Notes: a model not told the origin generated them from the sequence alone. A stretch of 64,000 nucleotides of DNA from DATGMP01 sp035293565 (GCA_035293565.1 DATGMP010000070.1:1-64000), one strand, 5' to 3'; shown: positions 26,104 to 35,451, counted from the stretch's first letter. Numbers and translations: made by a program.

Positions 26104-28980
26104 TTACGAGGTCGGACCCCCGCCATAGACGATTTCGACTCGCCGGTTCTGCGGCTCGCGCACCCCGTCTCCCGTCGGCACCAGCGGATCGCGCTTGCCC
26201 TTGGCGACCAGCGTGATCTCGTCCGACCGGATGCCCTTGGCCTCGAGCTCCGATGCAACCGATTCCGCACGACGCCGGGAGAGGCGCATATTGTAGGCGT
26301 CCGATCCCACCGTATCGGTATGGCCGGTGACCGTGATCTGCGTCACATGCGCCGGACCGGCATTCGCGGCCGCCTGGTCGACGATGTTGCGGCCTTCCGA
26401 GGTCAGCGCCGATTTGTCGAAGTCGAAGAACACGAGGTAACTCTTCGGCGCCGCCGGCGGTGGTGGCGGCGGCGGAGCAGAAGACGGCGGCTCGGCCGCG
26501 GTTGCTTCTTCATGCTCCGTCCCGGGACCGAAGCGATATTTCAGCGTGAAGCCCCAGAACCTCGGCGCGCTGTAGCTGAGCGATGTAAAGCCGAGCTGCG
26601 AATAGATCGGGACCGCGCCCTGCACATAGGCGTTGTCGAGCGCGTTCCTCATCCAGAAGCTGACATCGACCGGATATCCCATGATATTGGTCCAGTCGAC
26701 GCGTGCATCCAGGATGTCGTAGCTGGGTTCGATCGTATAAATCTCGCCGAGTGACACCGAGTCGTACTGATGGCCATACCACGAGTAAGTCATCGATACT
26801 GCAATATCGCCCCAGGATTCGTCGATCGGCAGATGGTAAGTGCCTGTGATGCCGTACTGCCACTTCGGCACATACAGCCACGGCGTTTCCGATCCGGCAG
26901 GGTTAAAGATTACTGGATAATTGGAGTACTGCGGCAAGGTGTATGAGGCATGCGCCTGGAGTTCGATGTCTTTGGTCAATTCGAAAACACCTTGGAACTC
27001 GCCGCCTTCGATCGTCGCAGTTGCCGCATTGGCGTTGACGGTGTTCGTGTGCGTCTTGCCCGCGGCATCGATCAGCGTGACCAGGTTCTGGACCTGAATG
27101 TTCTTATAGTCCGTATGATAGATGTCTGCGTTCGTGCGGCCGTGGATTCCGAAGAGTTCCCAATCCGCCTTCACGCCGATTTCGACGTCCGTGTCGTGCT
27201 CCGGCTGGAAGAGAGCCAGGTTGGCCGTCACGTTCAAATTCGAGCCACCCGGGCGATAAGCGTTACCCGATCGCACATAGACCAGAATGTCCGGCGTTAC
27301 CTGGTCCTCGATGCCGAGATTCCAGCCATAGGAGCTGAAATGCGCGAAGGGCGCAGACTGATAACAGTTCTGGTCGGTTAGGAATGTACCGGTGCAGGGG
27401 TTGGGCGGACCATCGCCGCCCGACGTGCCTCGCGCCGCGACCGATTCCTCGTCCCACGTGTAGCGGTAGCCTGCGGTGAATTTCAGGCCCGGCACATAAT
27501 CGTCCAGACTGTAGTCGCCATGCACAAAGGCGGCCCTGCTGCGGTCGACGATATGGAAATGATAGTAACTGACCGCACCGGCGATCGAATTTCCGAGGGC
27601 AGCGGAGCCAAGTTCCGAATCGCCGATTGGATGATCATATTCGAGATAGGCGCCCGCGACCCACGACAGCTTGTCGTTCAGCGTCCTGCCCTCGAACCGG
27701 AATTCCTCGGTATACTGGGCGTTGTTTTCACCCCAGTTCACGTTGTTTCCGGGCACGCCGATATTCAGGATTGGAAACGCTGCGCCGAGAGGCGTGTAAT
27801 CGTCCGTTGCCAGCTGTTTGAAAATGCGCGCTCCGGCGATGTTCTTGAACGTCAGATTGTCGGTGATGTCCCAACTGAACTCGTCGGTGAAGCCGTAGAA
27901 ATAATCTTTGCCGATCTTTTGGAAATTGTCGCCCAGGACAGCGCGGATGCCTAATGCCTGCTGTGCGGCAAACGCCTGCTGCAGCCCAGAATAGAGAGCC
28001 AAAGATGGGTGCCGCATGCCGAGCAACTGGATGAATGTCGCCGTTGCGGTGGCAGGGTTCAGCAATCCGCTGATGTTGGGACCGTTACCGAGCGTAAGCG
28101 GCACGTTCCCGAGGATCGGCAATGGGATCGTCGAAAAAGTATGGCCGGTATCCAAGAACGCGACGATATCGGCGGAGCCGTTCGAGTCCTGCCAGTAACC
28201 GTCATACATCAGGTAATTTTCGATATCGTCAGTCGGCCGCATGAGAACGCCGATGCGCCACGCATAGTAATTTTTGTTATCCAGCCATTTCTGCTGCGTC
28301 TCTTCGTACGTATAGCCGTCGCGCTGCTGCATCTGGCCGGCGACGCGAACCAGCAGCTTATCCTCGACGATCGGAATGTTGATGGCGAACTCGTTCTCCT
28401 TGTCGCTGTAGTTGCCGAACGTCGTCTGGATGTACCCTTCGAAATCGTTGGTCGGCCGCTTCGGTTTGTAATTGATCAGACCGCCGACCGAATTCTTGCC
28501 GAACAACGTGCCTTGCGGACCCGTGATCACCTCGAGGTCATCGAGGTCATAAGCAAAGCCTTCCGAAAGGCCGTGCTGCAGGCCGGTGCCGTTCTGATAG
28601 TCGGCGTTGCCGATCGGCACGTCCGCGACGTAAATGGTCGCGCCGGGCAGACCTCGCAGCCTCAGCTGCCCGGAATAGAGCGCGTTCTGGTCCGACTGGC
28701 TCAGGCTGACCGCGACAGACGGCACATGTTGGGCGAGATCGTGAATGTCGTGAATTTGCTGCTTTTCAAGCTGCGCCTGGCTGAAGGCCGTGACCGCCAG
28801 GGGCACCGTCTGCACGCGCTCTTCGCGGCGGCGGGCCGTGACGACGATTTCCTCGAGTCCGCTGCTTCCGCCGGCGGTCGGCTGAGCTTGAGCTTGATTC
28901 TGTGCGAAAGCTGGACGATCAGCCGCGATCGCAAGCAAGCTCGCGGTGCCGCACAATGCTGCCAGGAACCTGGTGCGCAT
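26104..28980 (-). CDS. TonB-dependent receptor fused to OmpA-like domain, copy 3
   Basis: This 958-residue paralogue has a signal peptide (FLAALCGTASLLAIAADRPAFA), TonB-box-like EEIVVTARRREERVQ, plug with a QGTLFGKNSVGGLINYKPK segment, barrel ending FGFT-type aromatic strand (GFTLKYRFG), and OmpA-like domain (847-958). The linker is Pro-rich (PPPPPPPAAPKSYLVFFDF). Its DNA codon use in the barrel looks less GC-rich in places than in copies 1 and 2, suggesting a different history for that part. Start 28980 has GGGAGGG. Own promoter and terminator. Confidence 0.92.
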   Translation of the reverse strand: MRTRFLAALCGTASLLAIAADRPAFAQNQAQAQPTAGGSSGLEEIVVTARRREERVQTVPLAVTAFSQAQLEKQQIHDIHDLAQHVPSVAVSLSQSDQNALYSGQLRLRGLPGATIYVADVPIGNADYQNGTGLQHGLSEGFAYDLDDLEVITGPQGTLFGKNSVGGLINYKPKRPTNDFEGYIQTTFGNYSDKENEFAINIPIVEDKLLVRVAGQMQQRDGYTYEETQQKWLDNKNYYAWRIGVLMRPTDDIENYLMYDGYWQDSNGSADIVAFLDTGHTFSTIPLPILGNVPLTLGNGPNISGLLNPATATATFIQLLGMRHPSLALYSGLQQAFAAQQALGIRAVLGDNFQKIGKDYFYGFTDEFSWDITDNLTFKNIAGARIFKQLATDDYTPLGAAFPILNIGVPGNNVNWGENNAQYTEEFRFEGRTLNDKLSWVAGAYLEYDHPIGDSELGSAALGNSIAGAVSYYHFHIVDRSRAAFVHGDYSLDDYVPGLKFTAGYRYTWDEESVAARGTSGGDGPPNPCTGTFLTDQNCYQSAPFAHFSSYGWNLGIEDQVTPDILVYVRSGNAYRPGGSNLNVTANLALFQPEHDTDVEIGVKADWELFGIHGRTNADIYHTDYKNIQVQNLVTLIDAAGKTHTNTVNANAATATIEGGEFQGVFELTKDIELQAHASYTLPQYSNYPVIFNPAGSETPWLYVPKWQYGITGTYHLPIDESWGDIAVSMTYSWYGHQYDSVSLGEIYTIEPSYDILDARVDWTNIMGYPVDVSFWMRNALDNAYVQGAVPIYSQLGFTSLSYSAPRFWGFTLKYRFGPGTEHEEATAAEPPSSAPPPPPPPAAPKSYLVFFDFDKSALTSEGRNIVDQAAANAGPAHVTQITVTGHTDTVGSDAYNMRLSRRRAESVASELEAKGIRSDEITLVAKGKRDPLVPTGDGVREPQNRRVEIVYGGGPTS

Positions 28981-29110
28981 GTACCCTCCCTATTTGATTC
29001 ATCCGGCGCCTTTTGGCCCGGGACTCCCCTCGAGCGAACATCTATTGCCACTCGTCAATGCCGACCGCGCGATTATTTCACAGCGCGAAATTTTTACGGC
29101 ATTAGAATGA

Positions 29111-29138
29111 ATTATGAGGGAACGCGCCGTTCTGTCAA
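29111..29138 (-). promoter_or_regulatory. Promoter of receptor gene 3
   Basis: TTGACA (29138-29133), 16 nt, CATAAT (29116-29111) on the minus strand, about 130 nt upstream of the start. This is close to a consensus sigma-70 promoter. Confidence 0.75.
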
Positions 29139-29165
29139 TCGCGTTTGCGCCCAAGCGCGAAAGGA

Positions 29166-29191
29166 AACGGCGCTCCCGAGGGAGCGCCGTT
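29166..29191 (-). terminator. Terminator after receptor gene 4
   Basis: AACGGCGCTCCC and GGGAGCGCCGTT are perfect 12-bp arms around GA, with TCCTTTC following on the minus strand. It stands directly before the promoter of copy 3, so the two genes look transcriptionally insulated. Confidence 0.7.
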
Positions 29192-29214
29192 CGAAGGAGC
29201 GGTCTTGGGCCGCC

Positions 29215-32145
29215 TTACGAGCTCGGGCCGCCGCCATAGACGATCTCGACCCGCCGGTTCTGCGGCTCGCGCACGCCGTCGCCGGTCGGCACCAGCGGAT
29301 CGCGCTTGCCCTTGGCGACCAGCGTGATCTCGTCCGACCGGATGCCCTTGGCCTCGAGCTCCGATGCAACCGATTCGGCCCGGCGGCGCGACAGACGCAT
29401 ATTGTACGCGTCCGATCCCACCGTGTCGGTGTGGCCGGTGACCGTGATCTGCGTCACATGCGCGGGCCCGGCATTCGCGGCCGCCTGGTCGACGATGTTG
29501 CGGCCTTCCATGGTCAGTGCCGATTTGTCGAAGTCGAAGAACACGAGGTAACTCCTCGGCGCCTGCTGAGCGGCAGGCGGGGCCGGCGGCGGAGCCGAGG
29601 ACGGAGGCTCGGCCGGCGCAGCCTCATGCTCGGTCCCGGGCCCGAAGCGATACTTCAGCGAGAAGCCGAACATCCGCGGCGGGTTGTAGGCGGCCGAGGT
29701 GAAGCCCAGCGACGTCGTGAGCGGAATCTCGCCGACGACATGGGTGTTGTCGGTCAGGTTCGTCACGAAGAACTCGAAATCGACCGGGTAGCTCAGGATG
29801 TTGTTCCAGTCGATCAGCAGATCGAAATCCTGATAATGCGGCATATTGCCGATGATTTCGTTCTCCAGCGGCGTGACCGCCTGGTGGCCGTACCAGAACC
29901 AGGTCAGCTGGATGGACGCATCGCCGTAATCCGGATTGATCGGCAGGTGATAGGTCGGCGTGATCGCGAACTGCCATTTCGGCACGTACTGGAATCCGGG
30001 CGCGCCCACCTGCCCGAACACGTTCGGATACTGGCTGTATTTCGTATAGATGTACGACGCATACCCGTGGACATCGAGACCGAAGGGCGTGCTGATGGTT
30101 TGCTCCAGCGAGCCGCCCGCCAATTCCGCGCTGGCGGCGTTGGCCTGGATTTGCTGCGCGGAGGGCGGCTGTCCGGGCACGGCGCTGGGGATAGTGACGA
30201 CCTGGGAAACCTGGATCGCCTTATACGATGTATGGAACGCCGAAATGTTCGTTCGGGACTTGACGTCCATGAACTCGTAATCGGCCTTCGTGCCTACCTC
30301 GACGTCGGTTGCGTGCTCCGGGTTGAACTTGTTGAAGGGCGCGGGGACCGCAAGATTGATACCGCCCGGCCGGTAGGCGTTGCCGGCGCGAATGAAGACG
30401 AGAAGGTTGGGCGTGACCTGATCGTCGAGCCCAAGGTTCCAGCCATAGGAGTTGAAGTTCGAGTTGACGTGATAATTGCAATTATTGTCGTGCGGGCTGA
30501 TCAGATTGCAGTTCGTGGCGATGCCGGCGGCGTTTCGTTGCACGAAATCGACCGGCTTGGTCGAGACCTCGTTCAGCGAATCGAAGTCCCAGGTGTACCG
30601 GTACCCCATCGTGAATCGCAGATTCTGCAGGTAATCCGGCAGAGCCTGCGTGAAGTCCGACAGGTCATAGACGCCATGCGCGAACACCGCCTGGCTTCTG
30701 TCGCGCTCATAGAAATGGTCGTAGGTCGGTGCGCCGAGCGCCGTTGAGATTTCGGTGTTGTAGCCGATCGGGTGGTCGAACAGCAGGAAGCCGCCGACCT
30801 GCCAGTCGAGCTTGTCCTTCAACGCCTTGCCGTGGACCTGAAGCTCGTCGGTATACTGGACGGAGTTGTCGGTCCAGCCATGATTATTGCCGGGCGTGAC
30901 GCCATCGGTCGACGGCCAGCCGATCGTCAGAATCGGCAGCGTGGAATTCGTGAAATCGTCGACGCCGAGCTGTTTGGTGACGCGCGCCGCGGCGATGTTC
31001 TTGATCGTCAAATCGTCGGTGACGTCCCAGGTCGCGACGTCGGTGAAGCCGTAGAAATAATCCTTGCCGATGCCGCTCGAGCTCCGGCCCAGGATGGTGC
31101 GCACGCCCAGCGCCTGCTGTTGAGCGAATAGGGATTTGAGATTCGGAAAGAAAGACAGCGAGGGCTGGCCGCCGGCCGCCTTGATCGCGAATAGCTGTCC
31201 GAACGTCGCGGCCGCGGTCGCCGGGTTCGTAAGGCCGGACAACGCAGGCCCATTGCCGAGCGTCAACGGCACGTTCCCGAGGATCGGCAGCGGAATTTGC
31301 GCGAAGGTGAAGCCCGGTACGATGACCTGCATGACGTCGGTCGCGCCGTCCGAATCCTGCCAATAGCCGTCATAGAGCAGGTAGTTCTCGAAATCGTCGG
31401 TCGGCCGGAAGGTCACGCCGATGCGCCACGCGTAGTAATTGATGTTGTCGAGATCCTGCCCGTTCTGAAGATCATGCGTGTAGCCGTCGCGCTGCTGCAT
31501 TTGGCCGGCGACGCGCACCAGCAGCTTGTCTTCGATGATCGGAATGTTGACGGCGAACTCGTTCTCCTTGTCGCCGTAATTGCCGAACGTCGTCTTGATG
31601 TACCCCTCGAAATCGCTCGTAGGGTGCTGCGGCTGGATCGAGATGAAGCCGCCGATCGAGGGCCGGCCGAACAGCGTGCCCTGGGCGCCCTCGACGACTT
31701 CGAGGTCGGCGAGATCGAAATAGAAGCTCTTCGACAGGCCTTTGGTGAGACCAGTCGTGTTGCTGTAATCGGCATCCGTCACCGGCACGTCGGCGAAATA
31801 GAGGAACGCGCCCGCCAGGCCGCGGATGCGCACTTGGCCCGAATAGAAGGCGTTCGGGTCCGACGAGCTGTAGCTCGACGAGAAATTCGGCACCGCCTTC
31901 TCCAGGTCGCGAACCTGGGTGATGTGCTGTTTCTCGATATCCGCGCTGCTGAAGGCGGTAATCGCCATCGGAACGGTCTGCACGCGCTCCTCGCGCTTTC
32001 GCGCGGTGACCACGATTTCCTCGAGATTGCTGCTGCCGGCCGTCGGCTGGGCTTGCGCGGCTTGCTGGGCCGCGGCCGGATGCATGGACGCGAGCACCAG
32101 CAAGCTCGCCGTGCCACACAATGCGGAAATCAAGCGTGCGCGCAT
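29215..32145 (-). CDS. TonB-dependent receptor fused to OmpA-like domain, copy 4
   Basis: The 976-residue paralogue is the first in the direction of transcription. It has a signal peptide (LISALCGTASLLVLASMHPAAA), TonB-box-like EEIVVTARKREERVQ, plug (QGTLFGRPSIGGFISIQP), barrel ending FGFSLKYRFG, a Pro/Ala linker and the OmpA-like domain (865-976) with DFDKSALTMEGRN. Its barrel is the most diverged of the four and is slightly longer. The final residues read GGGPSS where the others read GGGPTS. Start 32145 has GGGGAGGG. An acyl-CoA synthetase on the same strand lies 385 nt upstream. Confidence 0.92.
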   Translation of the reverse strand: MRARLISALCGTASLLVLASMHPAAAQQAAQAQPTAGSSNLEEIVVTARKREERVQTVPMAITAFSSADIEKQHITQVRDLEKAVPNFSSSYSSSDPNAFYSGQVRIRGLAGAFLYFADVPVTDADYSNTTGLTKGLSKSFYFDLADLEVVEGAQGTLFGRPSIGGFISIQPQHPTSDFEGYIKTTFGNYGDKENEFAVNIPIIEDKLLVRVAGQMQQRDGYTHDLQNGQDLDNINYYAWRIGVTFRPTDDFENYLLYDGYWQDSDGATDVMQVIVPGFTFAQIPLPILGNVPLTLGNGPALSGLTNPATAAATFGQLFAIKAAGGQPSLSFFPNLKSLFAQQQALGVRTILGRSSSGIGKDYFYGFTDVATWDVTDDLTIKNIAAARVTKQLGVDDFTNSTLPILTIGWPSTDGVTPGNNHGWTDNSVQYTDELQVHGKALKDKLDWQVGGFLLFDHPIGYNTEISTALGAPTYDHFYERDRSQAVFAHGVYDLSDFTQALPDYLQNLRFTMGYRYTWDFDSLNEVSTKPVDFVQRNAAGIATNCNLISPHDNNCNYHVNSNFNSYGWNLGLDDQVTPNLLVFIRAGNAYRPGGINLAVPAPFNKFNPEHATDVEVGTKADYEFMDVKSRTNISAFHTSYKAIQVSQVVTIPSAVPGQPPSAQQIQANAASAELAGGSLEQTISTPFGLDVHGYASYIYTKYSQYPNVFGQVGAPGFQYVPKWQFAITPTYHLPINPDYGDASIQLTWFWYGHQAVTPLENEIIGNMPHYQDFDLLIDWNNILSYPVDFEFFVTNLTDNTHVVGEIPLTTSLGFTSAAYNPPRMFGFSLKYRFGPGTEHEAAPAEPPSSAPPPAPPAAQQAPRSYLVFFDFDKSALTMEGRNIVDQAAANAGPAHVTQITVTGHTDTVGSDAYNMRLSRRRAESVASELEAKGIRSDEITLVAKGKRDPLVPTGDGVREPQNRRVEIVYGGGPSS

Positions 32146-32261
32146 TCGATGACCCTCCCCTGTTACATTGCCCGACCGATTCGGCCGGTAAGTGATTTCG
32201 GCCCTGTCGGAACTAACCGCTTGCGGTTCAATCGCTTAATAGATTGAATTATTTACGGGCG

Positions 32262-32289
32262 ATTATGTGAGAAGGCAGGGCCCTGTCAA
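32262..32289 (-). promoter_or_regulatory. Promoter of receptor gene 4
   Basis: TTGACA (32289-32284), 16 nt, CATAAT (32267-32262) on the minus strand, about 115 nt upstream of the start. It matches the copy 3 promoter. Confidence 0.75.
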
Positions 32290-32443
32290 TCGCGATTCCG
32301 CGCCCAGGCCTATTCGAGTCGAACTTTTCTGTCTTGTGTGTCCAAAAGGCCGTAGAAGCGCCCCTCGGGCGGCTTCGTTTTCGATATTGCAATAAAATTC
32401 CGGACGTTTTCTGTCGTCGTTTGCGCCCGTCCTGTTTGTTCTC

Positions 32444-32472
32444 GTCATGGCCGGGTCAAGCCCGGCCATGAC
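32444..32472. repeat. REP-like palindromic element
   Basis: GTCATGGCCGGG and CCCGGCCATGAC are perfect 12-bp arms around TCAAG. Similar intergenic palindromes built on CATGGCCGGG are dispersed in many alphaproteobacterial genomes. It lies about 60 nt past the acyl-CoA synthetase stop and could also help end that transcript, though there is no T-tract. Confidence 0.6.
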
Positions 32473-32530
32473 GGTTCAGAGTGGTTTGATATCCGGCGAG
32501 CCGCCGCGCTGTCGTCAACCCGAGGCTTCC

Positions 32531-34102
32531 CTACTCCCGCCCCGAATAATAGTCCGCGAATCGCTTGCGGACTTCGACCTTCTGGATTTTGCCTGTTGCG
32601 GTCTTGGGGAGGGCGTCGACGGTGATCACGGCTTTCGGGCATTTGAACGGGCTGAGCTGGGCGCGGAGCCGCGCCAAGGTCTCCTCCTCGACGATCGCAT
32701 GTCCGGGCTTCGGCACGATGACGGCGGTGATCGCCTCGCCCCATTTTTCGTGCGGCAAGCCTACGACCGCAGCCTCGGCAGCGCCCGGGATGACCGCATA
32801 GATCGCGGTCTCGACTTCGAGCGACGCCACATTCTCGCCGCCGCTCTTGATCACGTCCTTGAAGCGGTCCTCGAACCATAGGATTCCATCTTCGTCGATC
32901 CGGCCGGCATCGCCCGAGTGGAACCAGCCATGGCGGAAGACGGCCTCCGTCGCCTCGGGATTGCGCAGATAGCCGGTCAGCGCGTGCGGGCCGCGATAGA
33001 CGATCTCGCCCGATGCGCCCTGCGGAAGCATATTTCCGTCCGCATCCATGATCGCGACCTGGACATTGGCGAGCGGCGTTCCGACAGCCCCGGCGTGGCT
33101 CAGCTGGTGCTCGGGACGGAAATAGGTCGTGACCGGGCTCATCTCGGTCTGCCCGAAATAGAGCGAGAATTCGCAGCCCAGAACCTCCATCGCGCGCTCG
33201 AGCTCGTTCCGCGCGATGGGCGCCATGCCGTAGACGCCGAGTCGGAGGCTGGACAGATCACGCGGCCGCGCGGTCTGCTCCGCGATCAGCGCGCGGTACA
33301 TCGTCGGCAGGCAGAAGGCGACGGTGATCCGCTCGGCCTCGATGAGGTCGAGAAGCGCCGCCGCATCGAAGCGCCGGAGCGTGTAAAGCGCACCGCCGAC
33401 CGCCATGATCGGCGTGCAGCCGGCGTTGAGCTGCGCCGTGTGGAACATCGGCAATATGCAAATCGCCTTGTCGGATTCGCGAAATCCGGATTCGAGCGCG
33501 ACGTTCAGCGTCTGAATGTAGATCGCCAGGTGATTGCCGACGACGCCCTTGGGCGCCGATGTCGTGCCGCTGGTATAGAGATAGGAGACGGGATCGCGAT
33601 CGTTGACGATCACTTCCGGCTCGTTCGACGGCATGTCTTCCGCCAGCGCCTCGAAACTCGACGCGCCCTCGCCTTCGATCACGAAGAGCTCGGGCGGGGA
33701 GGCCAGACTCTCGAGCGAGGGCCGCAGCGGCTCGATCAGCTTCGCCCCGACGACAACGCCTTTCGCCTGGGCATGCTCCAGCACATAGGCGACCTCGCGC
33801 TGACGCCACATCAGATTGATCGGAACGCAGACGACGCCCAGCTTCGCGCAGGCGAAATAAGTCACCAGAAACTCGGCGCAATTCTCGGACACCAGCGCCA
33901 GCGCGTCGCCGCGACGGTAACCACGTCGGGCGAGACCGTGGGCGACGCGATTGGTCCAGGCGTTGAGATCGCGATACGTGAAGCGGCGCGCGCCGTCGAC
34001 GACGGCGGGGCGACGCGGGAAGCGGCAGGCGTTACGCGTCAGCAGGTCGCCGACATTGACCCTTTGAATCAGATTTTCTTCGAGTGCTCGCCGATCGCCC
34101 AT
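32531..34102 (-). CDS. Acyl-CoA synthetase / AMP-dependent ligase
   Basis: The 523-residue ANL-superfamily enzyme activates a carboxylic acid with ATP and CoA. It shows the ordered motifs: YLYTSGTTSAPKGV (P-loop, about residues 177-190), YFGQTEMSP, GWFHSGDAGRIDEDG, FEDRFKDVIKSGGENV, and the catalytic Lys segment PKTATGKIQKVEVRKRF. It resembles the CaiC/FadD-like branch (fatty, aromatic or carnitine-type acids), but the substrate cannot be read from sequence. It is the upstream same-strand neighbour of the receptor array, so it may act on something they import; that is inference only. Confidence 0.9.
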   Translation of the reverse strand: MGDRRALEENLIQRVNVGDLLTRNACRFPRRPAVVDGARRFTYRDLNAWTNRVAHGLARRGYRRGDALALVSENCAEFLVTYFACAKLGVVCVPINLMWRQREVAYVLEHAQAKGVVVGAKLIEPLRPSLESLASPPELFVIEGEGASSFEALAEDMPSNEPEVIVNDRDPVSYLYTSGTTSAPKGVVGNHLAIYIQTLNVALESGFRESDKAICILPMFHTAQLNAGCTPIMAVGGALYTLRRFDAAALLDLIEAERITVAFCLPTMYRALIAEQTARPRDLSSLRLGVYGMAPIARNELERAMEVLGCEFSLYFGQTEMSPVTTYFRPEHQLSHAGAVGTPLANVQVAIMDADGNMLPQGASGEIVYRGPHALTGYLRNPEATEAVFRHGWFHSGDAGRIDEDGILWFEDRFKDVIKSGGENVASLEVETAIYAVIPGAAEAAVVGLPHEKWGEAITAVIVPKPGHAIVEEETLARLRAQLSPFKCPKAVITVDALPKTATGKIQKVEVRKRFADYYSGRE

Positions 34103-34163
34103 TCCGCCGCCGCCCCCCTCATTGCTCCTTGGCGGCGAGTATAAGCTGTCGCGGGGCAGCGAG

Positions 34164-35315
34164 CTATTGTCCGGCCGCGACCTTGGCGGGCTTGACGCGC
34201 CACGTGAAGATCGAGCTCATCGCATAGTTCCAAACCGCGCCGATCAGACCGCCGATGATTCCGGCCAGCCACCAGGAGCTGTCTTCCCGCTCGAACAGAT
34301 ACGCGGCGATGGCGGCGTTGGAGAGCGCGCCCACGCTGCAAATCACCGCGAAGCTGACGAAGCCGTAGACGAAGCGGATCCCTGTCAGGCGCTGGTCTCG
34401 ATAGGTGATGAGGTTGTTGAGCCAATAATTGAAGGCGATGGCGATCGAGATCGCGATCGACAGCGATACCGGGAAGGACAGGAGCAGATACCTATAGGTG
34501 AACCACAGCGTCACGAAGTTGACGCCCAGGCCCACGGTGCCGACCCCCAGGAACATCAGGAAGCGGACCGGCACATAGCTCCCGAACATCTTGTCCAGGA
34601 GCAGCATGAGGTACTCCCATGCCACCATCGTATCGAGCTTGCTCTCGCCCTTGATCCGAGCGCCGAAGGTGAAGGGCAGCTCGACCGCCTTCAGCGGCTG
34701 GGGCGCCGAGGCGAAGATGTCGAGCAGGATCTTGAATCCTTTGGCCGAAAGCCGCCGGACCACCCGTTCGAACACGTCGCGGCGGAGCATGAAGAAGCCG
34801 CTCATCGGGTCGCTCAAATCCTGCTTGACGACCAGCCGGGCGAGCCGGGCTCCCGCCTTGCTGATCTGGACACGGCTGGCGGCGAACTCGCCGACGCTGC
34901 CGCCGGGCACGAAACGGCTGCCGACCACGATCTCCGTGTCGCCACCCCGGAGCACGTCGAGCATCCTAGGCAGCAGGCGCTCGTCATGCTGCAGGTCCGC
35001 ATCCATGACCGCGATATAAGGCGCGGAGCTCGCCAGAGCCCCTTCCACGCAGGCCGAGGACAGTCCGCGGCGGCCGATTCGCTGAACGACCCGGATGTTG
35101 GGGCGTTCAGCTGCAATGGCGCGCACGACGCGGGCGGTGCCGTCGCGCGAATCATCGTCGACGAAGATCGCCTCCCAGCGCACGCCCGCCAGAACCGCAT
35201 CGAGCTTTTCGACGAGGAGCGGAACATTTTCGGATTCGTTATAAGTCGGCACGACGATACTGAGCTCGATCGCCTGGCTGTCGAGGCTAGCGATTGGTGC
35301 CTGCGTCGTGTCCAT
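34164..35315 (-). CDS. Polyprenyl-phosphate glycosyltransferase with GtrA-like membrane domain
   Basis: Residues about 15-240 are a GT2 (dolichol-phosphate mannosyltransferase-like) domain: LSIVVPTYNESENV, FVDDDSRDGT, VMDADLQHD and SDPMSGFFMLRR. Residues about 250-375 are a GtrA-like domain with four hydrophobic segments (VRFLMFLGVGTVGLGVNF, FNYWLNNLITYR). It would transfer a sugar to undecaprenyl phosphate and help flip or deliver it. The divergent gene at 35452 encodes a GT39-type transferase, which uses such lipid-linked sugars; the pair may modify lipid A, a protein or a polysaccharide. Length 383 residues. Confidence 0.9.
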   Translation of the reverse strand: MDTTQAPIASLDSQAIELSIVVPTYNESENVPLLVEKLDAVLAGVRWEAIFVDDDSRDGTARVVRAIAAERPNIRVVQRIGRRGLSSACVEGALASSAPYIAVMDADLQHDERLLPRMLDVLRGGDTEIVVGSRFVPGGSVGEFAASRVQISKAGARLARLVVKQDLSDPMSGFFMLRRDVFERVVRRLSAKGFKILLDIFASAPQPLKAVELPFTFGARIKGESKLDTMVAWEYLMLLLDKMFGSYVPVRFLMFLGVGTVGLGVNFVTLWFTYRYLLLSFPVSLSIAISIAIAFNYWLNNLITYRDQRLTGIRFVYGFVSFAVICSVGALSNAAIAAYLFEREDSSWWLAGIIGGLIGAVWNYAMSSIFTWRVKPAKVAAGQ

Positions 35316-35451
35316 GCCCGTCCGTTTCTTCCAAAGGCCCCTGGATCAACATCGAGGCTGGGCCAACCGATGCCATATACCGGTTCGCTAATGAACGAGA
35401 AATTGATTCTATGAAATTGAGTCCATGTTAGGCCCTATCGACGGATGACCC

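Larger units (their letters stand above)
32146..32530. other. Intergenic region upstream of receptor gene 4
   Basis: This 385-base gap contains the promoter of copy 4 (32262-32289), a TTCAATC/GATTGAA inverted repeat at 32227-32248 lying just after the likely transcript start, and the palindromic element at 32444-32472. No gene is supported. Confidence 0.6.

Noticed and set aside
28009..30747. Plus-strand open frame (912 codons) across receptor genes 3 and 4
   Set aside because: It crosses two genes, their promoter and terminator, and is an antisense shadow.
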